Assembly: GCA_045648425.1 (NCBI GenBank)
Contig: JAZRNV010000051.1
Location: 1-11,465, forward strand
Direction: 5' to 3'
Source: RGIG2206 sp045648425
Lineage (GTDB): Bacteria > Bacillota > Clostridia > Oscillospirales > Acutalibacteraceae
Length of the DNA: 11,465 bases
A program made the position numbers and the translations under genes. How positions within the stretch are numbered: position 1 is the first letter of the stretch; each line of letters starts with the position of its first letter. Positions 1 through 5,766 of the stretch are shown here, one piece after another. A model generated the notes under the pieces. That model was given only the letters and a program-made list of their open reading frames with translations, did not search any database and was not told the origin of the DNA.

Positions 1-197
1 ATACTTGCACTGGCACCGCATATATGCATACGCACCTCGCTTGATGCGTTGCCGCCAAGAACGGGGCGCTCGTGCACAAGGGCAGTTTTTGCTCCGTTTC
101 GGGCGGCTTCAATAGCGGCGCAAAGTCCCGTCATACCGCCACCCACAACCACCAAATCGTAGGCGATCTCTTTTATTTGTTCAGATGTTACTCGCAT
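1..197 (-). CDS. FAD-dependent oxidoreductase, N-terminal part (cut by window edge)
   Basis: Only the first 65 codons are inside the window; the gene continues past base 1. The product begins MRVTSEQIKEIAYDLVVV and runs into GGGMTGLCAAIEAARNG at about residues 19-35. This is the beta-alpha-beta dinucleotide-binding (Rossmann) fold with a GxGxxG-type glycine pattern that binds the ADP part of FAD. It is followed by an acidic strand end (ALVHE) and GGNASSEVRMHICG, a pattern typical of the FAD_oxidored group (PF12831) often found beside polysaccharide-use genes. The ATG at 197 is preceded by AGGAG at a good distance. The substrate cannot be told from this fragment. The gene is divergent from the DeoR regulator, which suggests that regulator controls it (inference). 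Confidence 0.85.
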   Translation of the reverse strand, partial: MRVTSEQIKEIAYDLVVVGGGMTGLCAAIEAARNGAKTALVHERPVLGGNASSEVRMHICGASAS

Positions 198-231
198 TTG
201 CAATTCTCCTTTTTCGCTTATGTCTATATAT

Positions 232-260
232 ATAATAAATAAGGGAAATATATTTTTCAA
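232..260 (-). promoter_or_regulatory. Promoter of the FAD oxidoreductase gene
   Basis: On the minus strand TTGAAA (260-255), a 17-base spacer and TATTAT (237-232) form a sigma-A type promoter about 35 bases upstream of the start codon. Its -35 box lies in the left arm of the dyad at 255-281. Confidence 0.6.
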
Positions 261-281
261 TATTTGCTCGAACTATTGAAA
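255..281. promoter_or_regulatory. Inverted repeat in the divergent promoter region, candidate DeoR operator
   Basis: TTTCAATA (255-262) and TATTGAAA (274-281) are perfect 8-base inverted arms around an 11-base spacer. Each arm contains the -35 hexamer of one of the two divergent promoters. A repressor bound here would block both. Binding by the adjacent DeoR protein is inferred. Part of the symmetry is expected simply because both -35 boxes are TTGAAA. Confidence 0.5.
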
Positions 282-304
282 TATTGACTTTTTTGATGTA
301 TAAT
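276..304 (+). promoter_or_regulatory. Promoter of the DeoR-family regulator gene
   Basis: TTGAAA (276-281), a 17-base spacer and a perfect TATAAT (299-304) lie 40 bases upstream of the ATG at 344. The open frame extending back to 284 runs through this promoter, which supports the later start. Confidence 0.7.
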
Positions 305-343
305 TCAAGCATAATCAATCAAATTCAATCATCGGAGGGCGTT

Positions 344-1078
344 ATGTACGACATTGAACGCAAAAATAAAATAGTTGAAATTTTGAAAGAGCGAAAAAGC
401 TGTTCGGTGACAGAGCTGGCTAAGCTGCTTAATTTTAGCGAGGCTACCATCCGTCGCGATCTAAACGCGCTGGACAAGGAGCTAAAGGTGCGCAAGACCT
501 TTGGCGGTGCCGTAATATTTGACACCTACGGCTCAGAGGTGCCAATAACCATAAGACGCAATGAAAATGCAGACATTAAGAAAAAATTGTGCAAATTGGC
601 GTCATCCCTCATAAAAGAGAATATGACCATATTTTTAGCCACCTCTACCACAACGGAATATTTGGTGCCTTATTTCAAGCTGTATGAAAAGTTGACAATA
701 ATAACCACCAACCCTGACGTGCCCCAAATGCTTTCCGACACAAATCATACCGTTTACAGTACGGGCGGAAAATATTTGCACCATTCAAATTCCTACGTAG
801 GAGAATTTGCAAGGAATATGATTAGAGGCATCAATGCAGATATTGTGTTTTTTTCGCCGAGAGGCATCGGTTATGACGGAAAGGTAACCGTATCCTCTAC
901 CGAAGACGACGTTCATAATGCTATGATTGCCAACTCGGCAAAAAGCTGCCTGATGGCAGATAGTACAAAATTCGGCAAAACATATCCGTTTACCATTTGC
1001 AACATAACGGACGTTGACTATCTTGTTACCGACAAGCCGTTGCCCCCTCCGCTTGAACACAAAAACGTTATATACTGA
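344..1078 (+). CDS. DeoR/GlpR-family transcriptional regulator
   Basis: A 244-residue protein, the usual size for the DeoR family. Residues 1-57 form the winged HTH_DeoR domain: YDIERKNKIVEILKE, recognition region SVTELAKLLNFSEATIRRDL (21-40), then KTFGGAV. The rest is the DeoR C-terminal sensor with a sugar-phosphate-isomerase-like fold, seen as TSTTTEYLVPYF, ITTNPDV, STGGKY, ADIVFFSPRGI and LMADSTKFGK. Such proteins usually bind a phosphorylated sugar, which releases them from DNA. I chose the ATG at 344 because GGAGGG lies 4 bases upstream and the -10 box is at 299-304; the longer frame from TTG 284 is excluded by the promoter. The gene is divergent from an FAD oxidoreductase and ends before a bidirectional terminator. 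The effector is unknown. Confidence 0.92.
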   Translation: MYDIERKNKIVEILKERKSCSVTELAKLLNFSEATIRRDLNALDKELKVRKTFGGAVIFDTYGSEVPITIRRNENADIKKKLCKLASSLIKENMTIFLATSTTTEYLVPYFKLYEKLTIITTNPDVPQMLSDTNHTVYSTGGKYLHHSNSYVGEFARNMIRGINADIVFFSPRGIGYDGKVTVSSTEDDVHNAMIANSAKSCLMADSTKFGKTYPFTICNITDVDYLVTDKPLPPPLEHKNVIY

Positions 1079-1173
1079 ACGCAAGTTAAAATATATTGTA
1101 TACCGGCAAAAAATATATAACTTTGTTTGAAATAATATATATCGTTTACAGTTAACCATAACTGTACAAAACA

Positions 1174-1211
1174 AAAAGCCACCTCTCTTAACCAAAAGAA
1201 AGGTGGCTTTT
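1174..1211. terminator. Bidirectional Rho-independent terminator
   Basis: AAAAGCCACCT (1174-1184) pairs perfectly with AGGTGGCTTTT (1201-1211) around a 16-base loop. On the minus strand the right-hand U tract is even better (TTTTTGTTTTG). It separates the plus-strand regulator from the minus-strand genes that approach it. Confidence 0.85.
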
Positions 1212-1269
1212 GAGTCATTTTATCCTGTTTTTCTGCACTTTTAGGGGGATGAATCGCAAGTTTTGTTTT

Positions 1270-1288
1270 GTAGGACAGGTCTTCCTAC
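1270..1288. other. Short perfect hairpin
   Basis: GTAGGA (1270-1275) and TCCTAC (1283-1288) form a 6-bp stem with a 7-base loop just downstream of the deformylase remnant. No U tract follows on either strand, so it is not a convincing terminator. Its role is unknown. Confidence 0.35.
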
Positions 1289-1312
1289 GCAAACAGATTG
1301 TTAATTTTGAAA

Positions 1313-1537
1313 TTAAATTAAAATTCCATCGCAGTGGTCGATTTCGTGTTGGATGATTTGTGCCGTCCAACCGGTAAAGGTGTTTACATCGGCAACAATA
1401 AAGGCCTTGGTGGCTTTATAATGCGCCGCATAATAGGGTATGCGATTAATTGCGCCACATTCAATCTGGGGCCATACCTTTTCAACAAGTTCGGACAATA
1501 TATACGCTTTAAATTCGGGGGTACGATTGCGAAGCAT
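1313..1537 (-). pseudogene. Peptide deformylase-like gene remnant (C-terminal part only)
   Basis: This 74-residue frame ends in FTGWTAQIIQHEIDHCDGI(LI). QHEIDH is the third peptide deformylase motif (HExxH, where the two His bind the metal and the Glu is catalytic). The ending after the motif resembles that of short clostridial deformylase-like proteins, so the C-terminus looks native. The first motif (GxGxAAxQ) is absent and EGCLS, which carries the Cys ligand, is not recognisable; only an ECG triplet is seen near residue 27. Functional deformylases have roughly 140-190 residues, so about half is missing. There is no clear ribosome binding site at the ATG, an in-frame stop lies just upstream, and the preceding gene ends about 30 bases away, leaving no room for the N-terminus. 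I read it as a decayed or recombined fragment. A small expressed protein is less likely. Confidence 0.65.
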
Positions 1538-1567
1538 TGAGCCTAACGGTTAATTACAATTGCTTTT

Positions 1568-2803
1568 CTAATCAATCAAGTTTTCGATGATGCCTTTATT
1601 AACAATTTTCTCGGCAGAAACATCTGAAAGATAAAGTTTTTTTACATGGCCGCAGTTTTTTAATGTTAAACATTCTTGGTCGGTGTAACATTCAACCGAT
1701 ATATCACAAAGTTTTAGATTTTCTACCATTGTATTTTCATCAATTTTGATGGTATCAATAGGATTGACAAATTCTCGGCGGTGAAGATGGTCTATACTCA
1801 ACTGCCTTACCCGTGTTTCTTCTTGAATCCATATAAGCGGAAAATGATAGTTTTTATCCCCCATGTGTGCCTCTTGAATGGGCAGACGTTCTGATTTTGA
1901 TGCGTGAATGTTTTGCAACGATATTGCATCAAAGTAGCCGGTTGTCTCGCCCGGATGAAACTTTGTAAAGCCAATACAGTATTGATAATAGGTGCCAAAA
2001 ACATTAGATATGGTTATATGCTCAACCTTTTGATTTACTGTTAGAAGTCGCACGGCGCTATGACAATTTTCTGCAAATATGCCATCTATTTCAATGTTAG
2101 ATATATCTCCACCTGAGCCCTCATAGGCATTAAGTGCCACAAGGTCATCATAGCAAGCACCCTTGAGATTTTTAATACTGCCGTAATGACAGTTGCCGTT
2201 AAGGTGAATACCATCCATATTAGAAGCAATCGGGTTGCCAAAATTAAAATCAAACGTAATATTTTCTATTGTAAAATATGAACCCGAATCAATGGTAACA
2301 GCAAAGTTGGCAGGATCTTTTAAGGTTAGATTGGAAAGCCTAAAATTTTTTGCATTGTAAAACAGCATAATAAAGCCACTGTAACCATCATCCCTTACAT
2401 CGTTTGTAAAGATGGGGTTTGGTCTTTGATTAATATTGTTAAAATTCCATATTCCGCCCTCTATCTCAAAATCGTGGCAAGTATCCTCTGCGTCGGGGGA
2501 ATAAAGATTATAAAAATTAAAAAATTTTTTATGTCTTGAAGTTAAAAACTCACGGTGGCGATTAGCAGGCTTATATTTCATTTGATTTCTAAGCATAAGA
2601 CAGTTGGCACCATCGGCAAGTTTTATCTCGGCATAACGAGGTAATTTTAGTTTAAAATTGGAGGGAATAACAAGCGGCTTTGAAATAATATAGCGTTTTT
2701 CGGGTACAGGCAAAAACAACTCGCATACCCCGCTGTCAATCCTTTCTTGTATCGCGCTTGTATCGTCATGGATTCCGTCACCGTATAAAGCGTGTTTAAA
2801 CAT
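1568..2803 (-). CDS. GH28-like / pectate-lyase-superfamily beta-helix protein, cytoplasmic
   Basis: A 411-residue protein. It opens with LYGDGIHDDTSAIQ (residues 6-19), the hallmark of the pectate_lyase_3 / GH28 right-handed beta-helix superfamily. GH28 polygalacturonases use NTD, DD, GHG and RIK motifs. Here the counterparts seem to be NMDGIHLNG (195-203), YDDLVAL (218-224) and NCHSAVRL (246-253), while RIK is replaced by something like CIGFTK (276-281). The three acids are therefore present but the last substrate-binding motif is altered. No signal peptide is visible, so it probably acts in the cytoplasm on imported oligosaccharides. The ATG at 2803 has AAAGGA upstream; an earlier ATG at 2845 lies inside the preceding gene's end and lacks support. 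It is 26 bases behind the transporter gene, so an operon is likely. Whether it is a hydrolase, lyase or epimerase-like helix protein is not settled. Confidence 0.8.
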   Translation of the reverse strand: MFKHALYGDGIHDDTSAIQERIDSGVCELFLPVPEKRYIISKPLVIPSNFKLKLPRYAEIKLADGANCLMLRNQMKYKPANRHREFLTSRHKKFFNFYNLYSPDAEDTCHDFEIEGGIWNFNNINQRPNPIFTNDVRDDGYSGFIMLFYNAKNFRLSNLTLKDPANFAVTIDSGSYFTIENITFDFNFGNPIASNMDGIHLNGNCHYGSIKNLKGACYDDLVALNAYEGSGGDISNIEIDGIFAENCHSAVRLLTVNQKVEHITISNVFGTYYQYCIGFTKFHPGETTGYFDAISLQNIHASKSERLPIQEAHMGDKNYHFPLIWIQEETRVRQLSIDHLHRREFVNPIDTIKIDENTMVENLKLCDISVECYTDQECLTLKNCGHVKKLYLSDVSAEKIVNKGIIENLID

Positions 2804-2829
2804 AGTGGTTATATCCTTTCTAATAAGAT

Positions 2830-3678
2830 TTATGGAACAAGACAAATGGCAATTAAGGACAAAATACCGCCCACAAGACCTATTGCTTGTTTTTTTGTAA
2901 GCCTTTCTTTAAATAAAATCACTGCTGCTATCGAACTTAAAACTATGGCGCTGCCGTTTATTAGTGGAAAAAACAGTTGGCTGGGCAACACACCTGACAG
3001 TTTAAGGTTTATATAGTTCATCGCAAAAGTGCATCCACCGCAAATGACAGCCATAAAAATTGTTGATTTACTCAATGTTACAGTTTTACTAAAGCCTTTG
3101 TTTCTTAAAAGACAATATATCGCTGCGCAAATAAAACTAACAAACAGAAACCCACTAACCTCCGATTTGTGGGCAGAGGATTGGTGCAGTTTTTGAACAA
3201 CACCAATCGCTCCTTGAAAGATGAATGATAACAGACAAGATAAAATCCACTTTTTGTTGATTTTGGTGTCGCTCCTATTTTGGAGTGATAAAAATATAAA
3301 GAAGATTAGAATAAAAGCTATAAAAAACTTTGGTATACTAAAGTTTTCGCCAAAAAATACGCCCGATAGTGTGGGTATTAGCATTGACGATGTGGTTATC
3401 AACTGGGTAATATGCATAGGTCCGTTAGATAGAGCAACCATTTTATAAAAAGCACTCAACGCAGTAATAACGCCAAACAAAAGTCCAAGCAAAACAGTAA
3501 AAACAGAACAACGCTCATTTAATAATAGCAGTCCAAATATCAAGATGCAAACCGAATATACTGTAATGTTAAATGAATTAATATGGAATGGGGTTTTTAG
3601 TTTTGACTTACAAGCGATGTTGTTCAAACAACTTTGCAGTACTATGCTTGAAATAGATGTAACGATTAACGGTACCAT
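2830..3678 (-). CDS. EamA/DMT-family transporter
   Basis: A 282-residue, strongly hydrophobic protein with about ten predicted membrane helices in two homologous halves. This is the standard layout of drug/metabolite transporters (EamA, PF00892). Visible features are SAFYKMVALSNGPMHITQLI (about residues 76-95) at the end of the first half and SQLFFPLINGSAIVLSSIAAVILFKERLTKKQAIGLVGGIL near the C-terminus, matching the conserved EamA tail in which the last helices carry the E-R-L-T/S motif. The ATG at 3678 has GGAGG 12 bases upstream, a slightly long spacing; an ATG 33 bases earlier is possible but lies at the ribosome binding site. It is the first gene of a minus-strand operon with the GH28-like gene and divergent from an AraC activator, so a sugar or sugar-acid substrate is inferred. 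Confidence 0.85.
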   Translation of the reverse strand: MVPLIVTSISSIVLQSCLNNIACKSKLKTPFHINSFNITVYSVCILIFGLLLLNERCSVFTVLLGLLFGVITALSAFYKMVALSNGPMHITQLITTSSMLIPTLSGVFFGENFSIPKFFIAFILIFFIFLSLQNRSDTKINKKWILSCLLSFIFQGAIGVVQKLHQSSAHKSEVSGFLFVSFICAAIYCLLRNKGFSKTVTLSKSTIFMAVICGGCTFAMNYINLKLSGVLPSQLFFPLINGSAIVLSSIAAVILFKERLTKKQAIGLVGGILSLIAICLVP

Positions 3679-3701
3679 TTTTAAGAGCCACCTCCGTTTA
3701 T

Positions 3702-3715
3702 AATATACCATATTT
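3702..3715 (-). promoter_or_regulatory. Extended -10 promoter of the transporter/GH28-like operon
   Basis: On the minus strand TGG precedes TATATT (3707-3702), an extended -10 element. The position 17 bases upstream reads GAGAAC, a poor -35. Such a promoter would be expected to need an activator, which fits the divergent AraC protein (inference). Confidence 0.5.
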
Positions 3716-3756
3716 ACATTAGGTGTTCTCTTGACTTTTCGGCAAAAAATATGGTA
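3706..3756. promoter_or_regulatory. 10-bp perfect inverted repeat covering both divergent -10 regions
   Basis: TACCATATTT (3706-3715) and AAATATGGTA (3747-3756) are perfect inverted arms 31 bases apart. Each overlaps the extended -10 element of one promoter. It could be a two-site AraC operator or just two similar extended -10 boxes facing away from each other. Confidence 0.5.
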
Positions 3757-3760
3757 AAAT
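3731..3760 (+). promoter_or_regulatory. Promoter of the AraC-family gene
   Basis: TTGACT (3731-3736), an 18-base spacer and TAAAAT (3755-3760) with an upstream TGG form an extended -10 promoter. It lies 20 bases before the TTG start and covers the only upstream in-frame ATG, at 3751. Confidence 0.7.
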
Positions 3761-3780
3761 CGGCTAAAGGAGGTGGTACT

Positions 3781-4602
3781 TTGCACAATGGAAAAATAAC
3801 AAAGATAAAGATCCCCACCCTTAGCACCTTTGATTTTCAAATCAAACGAACCCAGACCGACCGCAAAAGCCATACTTTCGAGATTGGACTGCATACCCAT
3901 AACGAGTTTGAGATATATATAAACCTTTCGGGAGACGTATCTTTTTTGGTAGAAAACAACCTGTATAATCTCACTAAGGGTGACGTTATTATTTCTCGTC
4001 CGGGTGAGCATCATCATTGTGTTTATCGAAGCGATGCATTGCACGATCATTTTTGGATTTTGTTCGATTCGCAAAGCAATGCTGACATTTTAGATTTTTT
4101 GAAGGATGAATTCTCCGAAAATTATATTTCGCCAAAGGATAATTTGCGTGAAGAGTTGATTGAACTGTGTTATAGGTTGTATGAGGGGATTTTGACCGAA
4201 GAGGAAAAGTTGTATGATTTTTTTCGTATTTTTGCTATACTCAAAATCAGCAAAAACGACTCCAGAATGCAGTCGGTGATGGCCGAGAATTTAAGTGAGA
4301 TAATTAAATATATCGACGACAATATCAATGAAGAAATGACCGTTTCATCCATTGCGAAAAGATTTTATATCAGCCAAAGCGCGTTAGAACGGAAGTTTAA
4401 AGGAACGCTTTATATGACTCCGTTAGAATATATCAGAAAGAAAAAAATTTTGATTGCTGCCAAAATGTTGAAAGATGGCAGTTCGGTGCTAAATGCAGCT
4501 GCAAGTGTTGGATATAACGATAGCTCGTATTTCATAGAACTGTTTAAGCATTATTACGGAATTACTCCTTATCAATATAAAAAAACAACCCTACTAAAAT
4601 AA
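3781..4602 (+). CDS. AraC-family transcriptional activator with cupin sensor domain
   Basis: A 273-residue protein, typical for the family. Residues 33-90 form the N-terminal cupin ligand-binding domain (GLHTHNEFEIYINLSG, then KGDVIISRPGEHHHC). Residues 172-267 hold the double HTH of AraC/XylS: EIIKYIDDNINEEMTVSSIA, SQSALERKFKG as the first recognition region, and NDSSYFIELFKHYYGITPYQY as the conserved second motif. The start is a TTG at 3781 with AGGAGGT ending 6 bases upstream; the in-frame ATG at 3751 sits inside the -10 box and is excluded. It is divergent from the transporter/GH28-like operon, whose promoter has no good -35, so it is probably the operon's sugar-responsive activator (inference). 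The inducer is unknown. Confidence 0.92.
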   Translation: MHNGKITKIKIPTLSTFDFQIKRTQTDRKSHTFEIGLHTHNEFEIYINLSGDVSFLVENNLYNLTKGDVIISRPGEHHHCVYRSDALHDHFWILFDSQSNADILDFLKDEFSENYISPKDNLREELIELCYRLYEGILTEEEKLYDFFRIFAILKISKNDSRMQSVMAENLSEIIKYIDDNINEEMTVSSIAKRFYISQSALERKFKGTLYMTPLEYIRKKKILIAAKMLKDGSSVLNAAASVGYNDSSYFIELFKHYYGITPYQYKKTTLLK

Positions 4603-5091
4603 TAAGTTTATAAAATTACAACCATAAACAATAAGATTCTTGATGTTAATACAACTATCCATATACTTTGTCGACTTAAAACAGACAAAGAGGATGCCTG
4701 CGAAACAATAAGCCGAGTGATATATACAAACACAAAAGTATAGAGAATTACAAAAATTCTCTATCTCGTTAAATGTGCCACCCTGTGCAAGATACAAGTG
4801 TATGCAATAACCCCCTGCAAAGCCTAAAACAAGGCAATTTGCAGGAGGTTCATGGGGATGAAAAGGCATTTTTTACAGTTATACCTGTTCCCTCCTCCAA
4901 AAGATTTTATTTTTTATTAAATTTAATTATCCCCCCCTAATTCCCCCCCACACCGTCTACAACGGTCTGCAATAGTTTACATTAGACTTGTCGCAGACTC
5001 AACATACAAGCGCGTAAAAGCCGCTATTTACCGTGCTTTTTCAAGGTTTCTCGTTACATTACCATAATTAGTTATACACTATACATTTAGC
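4603..5091. other. Gene-free stretch with hairpins and C tracts
   Basis: No credible gene is seen on either strand. Structures visible are a 7-bp hairpin CTTTGTC/GACAAAG (4666-4690), a 9-bp hairpin TAGAGAATT/AATTCTCTA (4741-4763), a long stem at 4809-4850, two C7 tracts at 4931-4949, and two adjacent similar decamers CCGTCTACAA and CGGTCTGCAA (4953-4972). None is followed by a proper U tract. The stretch lies just left of a partial tRNA gene, so it may be the end of an integrated element. Confidence 0.5.
4809..4850. other. Strong stem-loop
   Basis: Bases 4809-4821 pair with 4838-4850 over 13 positions with one C-A mismatch, and GCCT (4822-4825) pairs with AGGC (4832-4835) inside. The result is a long stem with a 6-base loop and an AA bulge. 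The next T run (4867-4872) is too far away for an ordinary terminator. Possible roles are a structured RNA end, a repeat-element hairpin, or a recombination site. Confidence 0.5.
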
Positions 5092-5135
5092 CTCTGACTC
5101 TGTTTGTTGAGGTTCGAATCCTTATACCGCTGCCA
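5092..5135 (+). tRNA. tRNA-Gln(CTG) 3' half, candidate attachment site
   Basis: The segment reads as a tRNA from the anticodon loop to CCA: loop CTCTGAC (5092-5098, anticodon CTG preceded by T and followed by A), anticodon-stem strand TCTGT, a 4-base variable loop, T arm TGAGG-TTCGAAT-CCTTA (5108-5124), acceptor strand TACCGCT, discriminator G and encoded CCA (5133-5135). The bases just before the loop (TTAGC) cannot pair with TCTGT, and no acceptor or D arm fits upstream, so the 5' half is missing. This is the classical leftover when a tyrosine-recombinase element integrates in the 3' half of a tRNA gene. It is probably not a functional tRNA. Confidence 0.7.
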
Positions 5136-5141
5136 AAAACG

Positions 5142-5167
5142 AAAACCATCCAACAGGGTGGTTTTTT
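5142..5167 (+). terminator. Rho-independent terminator behind the tRNA 3' half
   Basis: AAAACCATCC (5142-5151) pairs with GGGTGGTTTT (5156-5165), 10 bp with one G-U, loop AACA, followed by more T. Placed right after the CCA end, it looks like the original tRNA terminator. That puts the original chromosome to the right of the scar. Confidence 0.8.
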
Positions 5168-5171
5168 GTTT

Positions 5172-5350
5172 TTATATAGTCATAATAAGGATGAGAACCG
5201 TAGGTTCGGCGACGCAGCTGCTAACGCGCGGTAGCGTTGGCGGTCTGCCAAAGTCTCGAGCACACCTCACCCGACCTGATACCGGTATGATAATCGTCCC
5301 ACATCGCATCAGCATAAAATTAAGCGCGTGCTTACGCAAGGCCGAAACTA
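5172..5350. other. GC-richer block without a recognisable gene
   Basis: The stretch from about 5190 to 5345 is clearly richer in G and C than its AT-rich flanks. It holds short palindromes: GAACC/GGTTC (hairpin near 5196), AACGC/GCGTT (near 5223), ATACCGGTAT (near 5280) and GCGT/ACGC (near 5325). Open frames crossing it (for example minus 5172-5360) show no family features or ribosome binding sites. It may be a decayed gene, a repeat, or a structured RNA. Confidence 0.4.
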
Positions 5351-5596
5351 TTAACGGCAAAGGAAATATTGCTCGGCAAGAGCATCCTCTACCGCATCCT
5401 CAAAGTGCACTAACGACAACTCTTCTGCGTTGCACATTTCTACAAATGCACCGGCCTTTTCTTGATTAAAAAACACATCGTCATAGAACGCAAGCACTTC
5501 TCCGTTAAATAAGACAGCTTCTATTCCATAAACCGTTACGCAGTTATTATCTTCATCCTTGATTGTTTGATCTGTTAATTTGTATATATAGTTCAT
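5351..5596 (-). CDS. Small DUF6514-like protein
   Basis: An 81-residue acidic protein with no signal peptide or membrane helix. The order YGIEAVLF.., FNQEKAGAFVEMCNAEELSLVHFEDAVEDALAEQY resembles the small clostridial DUF6514 family, which has a central YGI, a C-N-x-x-x-L-S segment and a final H-x-x-D-x-V-E-D helix. The family has no established function that I know of. The ATG at 5596 is preceded by AAAGGG 8 bases upstream. It is divergent from an XRE repressor and its promoter carries the GTTAC motifs shared with the repressor promoter, so the two are probably co-regulated. The family call is from pattern memory. Confidence 0.75.
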   Translation of the reverse strand: MNYIYKLTDQTIKDEDNNCVTVYGIEAVLFNGEVLAFYDDVFFNQEKAGAFVEMCNAEELSLVHFEDAVEDALAEQYFLCR

Positions 5597-5619
5597 ATGT
5601 TCAACCCTTTCAGTCAGTC

Positions 5620-5725
5620 GGTAACCTATCGCGTTACTGATTTGTTACCAATATATCACTTTGCGTGTAACTTGTCAAGCACTTGTTTTGTAAATTTTTG
5701 TCGAAATTATATCTTGACAGGTTAC
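5620..5725. promoter_or_regulatory. Cluster of five GTTAC/GTAAC motifs, candidate XRE operators
   Basis: GTAAC at 5621-5625, GTTAC at 5633-5637 and 5644-5648, GTAAC at 5667-5671 and GTTAC at 5721-5725. The first two form a dyad with a 7-base spacer. The last two lie immediately after each promoter's -35 box, giving TTGACAAGTTAC (minus) and TTGACAGGTTAC (plus). Five copies of a 5-mer and its reverse complement in about 105 bases, placed symmetrically over two promoters, suggest repressor sites. Binding by the adjacent XRE protein is inferred. Confidence 0.6.
5650..5678 (-). promoter_or_regulatory. Promoter of the DUF6514-like gene
   Basis: On the minus strand TTGACA (5678-5673), a 17-base spacer and TATATT (5655-5650) form a near-consensus sigma-A promoter, about 54 bases upstream of the start codon. 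Confidence 0.75.
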
Positions 5726-5742
5726 TTTCACTTTGATATACT
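5714..5742 (+). promoter_or_regulatory. Promoter of the XRE repressor gene
   Basis: TTGACA (5714-5719), a 17-base spacer and TATACT (5737-5742) form a near-consensus promoter just before the ribosome binding site. With the minus-strand promoter it makes a back-to-back pair whose -35 boxes are 35 bases apart. Confidence 0.8.
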
Positions 5743-5766
5743 GTTTTTTACAGAAGGTGATAATTT

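Noticed and set aside
284..343. N-terminal extension of the DeoR regulator from a TTG start
   Set aside because: It lies across the promoter (TATAAT at 299-304) and has no ribosome binding site; GGAGGG precedes the ATG at 344.
3679..4074. Long N-terminal extension of the transporter on the minus strand
   Set aside because: It overlaps the AraC gene and the divergent promoters, and the extra residues are not membrane-like; the ATG at 3678 follows GGAGG.
4594..4869. Minus-strand open frame of 91 residues
   Set aside because: No ribosome binding site, unusual composition with many Cys, Tyr and His, and it crosses two hairpins; no family feature.
5041..5091. A complete but degenerate tRNA-Gln including a 5' half
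   Set aside because: TAATTAGTTATACAC slightly resembles a D arm, but neither the acceptor, D stem nor anticodon stem can pair, so only the 3' half is called.
5104..5469. Plus-strand open frame of 121 residues
   Set aside because: It starts inside the tRNA fragment, runs through a terminator and overlaps the better supported minus-strand DUF6514-like gene.
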